Source: Thermoleophilaceae bacterium (GTDB lineage Bacteria; Actinomycetota; Thermoleophilia; Solirubrobacterales; Thermoleophilaceae). From it: a stretch of DNA of 7,083 nucleotides. Below the pieces are notes generated by a model, which worked only from the letters and a program-made list of their open reading frames with translations, was not told the origin of the DNA and ran no database searches. This document shows, piece by piece, positions 6,002 to 7,083 of this stretch. The stretch covers positions 1 through 7,083 of the forward strand of contig JACCZR010000087.1 of the NCBI GenBank assembly GCA_013695855.1, given 5' to 3'. The first letter of the stretch is position 1. Each line of letters opens with the position of its first letter. A program made the position numbers and the translations under genes.

Positions 6002-6709
6002 AAGCACGCCCCTCCGGCCCCGCCCGAGCTAGGCACCCGCGAGGGGCTCTCGTACGCCCTCTTTCGCCCCGAGGGCGACGCGCCCGCCGGCGTGGTGGTC
6101 GTGCACGGGGCCGACTCGGCCAAGGAGAGCCATTTCGACTTCGCGCGCAACCTGCGGACCGCGGGGCTGGTGGCGCTCACCTACGACGTCCGCGGCCACG
6201 GCAGCTCGGCCGGTGAGTTCGGCCCCACCGCCTTCGGCGACGTTCTCTCCATGTGCGACCTCGTGCGCCAGCACGCTCCGCAGGTGGCGATCCGCGGCTC
6301 GAGCATGGGTGGCTGGCAGGCCATCCACGCGGCGGCGCTCGACTACTCGATCGCCGCGGTGGTGGCGCTCTGCCCCGCTCCCGAGGAGCGGCTGGCGCGC
6401 TTGCTGCGCTCGCCCGACGAGGCCTACGAGATGCGAGTCGACCGCGAGCCGGTGGCCGGCTGGATCGAGCGCCAGGACGTGTTCGATGCAGTGACGAAGC
6501 TGGGCCCCGACACCGGCCTGCTCCTTCTGCACGCGCAGGGCGACGAGCGCGTTCCCTACACCGTCAGCGAGGAGCTGCACGCGGCTGCTCACGAGCCCAA
6601 GCGGCTGGTGATCGTGCCCGGCGGGCACCACCGCTCCCTGCAGCACGACATGGAGATCCAGGACCTGTCGCGGCGCTTCGTGCTGGAGAGCGTGGGCCGA
6701 AGGGCTTAG
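5999..6709 (+). CDS. Alpha/beta hydrolase (serine hydrolase, dienelactone hydrolase/S9-like)
   Basis: This 236-residue protein starts at ATG 5999 and ends at TAG 6707-6709. It shows a complete alpha/beta-hydrolase layout. VVVVHGADSAKE (32-43) carries the oxyanion-side HG, and YDVRGHGSS (62-70) is the typical loop after strand 4. The nucleophile elbow is RGSSMGG with Ser102. The acid is probably D182 in HAQGDERVP, and the base His is H210 or H211 in PGGHHRS. There is no signal peptide or membrane segment, so it should be cytoplasmic. Family members act on esters, lactones or small peptides; the substrate cannot be read from sequence. The plus-strand frame is open far upstream, but that part is antisense to lysA and lacks family sequence. 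No Shine-Dalgarno precedes the ATG. The gene diverges from lysA with about 15 bp between starts and overlaps the next gene's stop by 4 bp. Confidence 0.92.
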   Translation: MKHAPPAPPELGTREGLSYALFRPEGDAPAGVVVVHGADSAKESHFDFARNLRTAGLVALTYDVRGHGSSAGEFGPTAFGDVLSMCDLVRQHAPQVAIRGSSMGGWQAIHAAALDYSIAAVVALCPAPEERLARLLRSPDEAYEMRVDREPVAGWIERQDVFDAVTKLGPDTGLLLLHAQGDERVPYTVSEELHAAAHEPKRLVIVPGGHHRSLQHDMEIQDLSRRFVLESVGRRA

Positions 6710-7083
6710 CGGGCCCCGTTCAAGCCGCCGGTCAGGCCGTCGACCAGCTGCCCGGTGGTGTTGCCGAGCCCCTTGACCGTCTCGCCCAGGCGGGGGTCGA
6801 CGCCGTCGACCACGCGGCCCACGTCGTCGGTGATCTCCTGGGTGGTCTCACCGAGGCTCGTCTGCGACCGGCCGAGGTCCGGGGTGGGGAAAGCTCCCCC
6901 GCCCCCGGTGGTGTCCGGGGTCTGTTGCGGGTCCCCACGGCCTCCGCGGGTCGAGCCCGGCGAGCGGAAGGTGCGCCCGCCCGGAGACGCCTGGGGGGCG
7001 GCGACCGCGCCGGCAGGAGCGCCGGCGGTGGCAACGGAAGATTGGGCCACGGGGCCGGTGGTGCTGGCCGTGGGGCGCAAAGG
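6706..7083 (-). CDS. Unrecognised Pro/Gly/Thr-rich protein, C-terminal part (5' end outside window)
   Basis: The minus-strand frame is open from the right edge (7083) to TAA 6708-6706, about 125 codons. The TTG at 7080 is not a convincing start, so the gene probably begins outside. The first 70 or so visible residues are low-complexity Ala/Pro/Thr/Gly/Ser with no hydrophobic segment, like an extracellular linker or a disordered region. The last 55 are more ordered and hold two tandem 22-residue units starting with LGET and containing VDG(V/L). Third codon positions are mostly G or C in this frame, which supports a real gene. Its stop overlaps the hydrolase TAG, tail to tail. I do not recognise a family; a secreted or cell-envelope protein is possible, but no signal peptide or anchor is visible in this part. 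Confidence 0.6.
   Translation of the reverse strand, partial: PLRPTASTTGPVAQSSVATAGAPAGAVAAPQASPGGRTFRSPGSTRGGRGDPQQTPDTTGGGGAFPTPDLGRSQTSLGETTQEITDDVGRVVDGVDPRLGETVKGLGNTTGQLVDGLTGGLNGAR
6724..6855 (-). repeat. Tandem 22-residue repeat at the C-terminus of the partial gene
   Basis: Codons 6855-6790 and 6789-6724 encode two 22-residue units aligned without gaps. Both begin LGET and share a central G and a VDG tripeptide, with hydrophobic residues (I/L, V/L) at matching positions. The DNA copies have diverged, so this is an old protein-level duplication, perhaps a short helical repeat. More units could exist upstream only if the low-complexity linker is interrupted outside the window. Confidence 0.6.

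Noticed and set aside
5959..6007. Lysine riboswitch upstream of lysA
   Set aside because: The space before lysA is far too short and lies against the divergent gene; no riboswitch-like architecture is visible.
5984..6007. GTG at 6007 as the lysA start
   Set aside because: It would overlap the hydrolase start and lie at or upstream of the candidate -10 element. ATG 5983 or 5968 is simpler, although the sequence alone does not exclude it.

Overview
The window looks like a chromosomal stretch of a high-GC bacterium (about 70% G+C by eye), most likely an actinobacterium. The evidence is strongly GC-biased codon use, starts without clear Shine-Dalgarno sites, a lysA-hom-thrC-thrB gene order, and a Nudix protein resembling the N-terminal domain of mycobacterial MutT1. 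A deep-branching group such as Thermoleophilia/Solirubrobacterales is a guess; nothing in the window fixes the taxon.

Layout: (1) 1-960, plus strand: the C-terminal part of an amidase-signature hydrolase, cut by the left edge. (2) 1027-5983, minus strand: a compact block read right to left as lysA, hom, thrC, thrB and then a small Nudix hydrolase. lysA/hom overlap by 11 bp and thrC/thrB by 4 bp (ATGA). hom and thrC are separated only by a large perfect hairpin. (3) 5999-6709, plus strand: an alpha/beta hydrolase divergent from lysA. (4) 6706-7083, minus strand: the C-terminal part of an unrecognised Pro/Gly/Thr-rich protein that overlaps the hydrolase stop by 4 bp and runs off the right edge. 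No stretch over 300 bases lacks a gene, and no RNA gene, insertion sequence or CRISPR array is visible.

Function: the core block belongs to the aspartate family of amino acid synthesis. LysA makes lysine from meso-diaminopimelate. Hom, ThrB and ThrC carry aspartate semialdehyde through homoserine and O-phosphohomoserine to threonine. The overlaps suggest one translationally coupled transcript. Hom keeps a C-terminal ACT domain, so threonine feedback is likely.

The most interesting structure is non-coding in style but sits in or against these genes. Two 47-bp copies of a palindrome-rich repeat (57-bp period, 19 codons) lie inside the 5' end of lysA and appear to be translated as an N-terminal extension. 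A perfect 18-bp inverted repeat fills the hom-thrC junction, from within the hom stop codon to one base before the thrC ATG. Both look like small dispersed palindromic elements, and both are placed where they could affect expression of the pathway.
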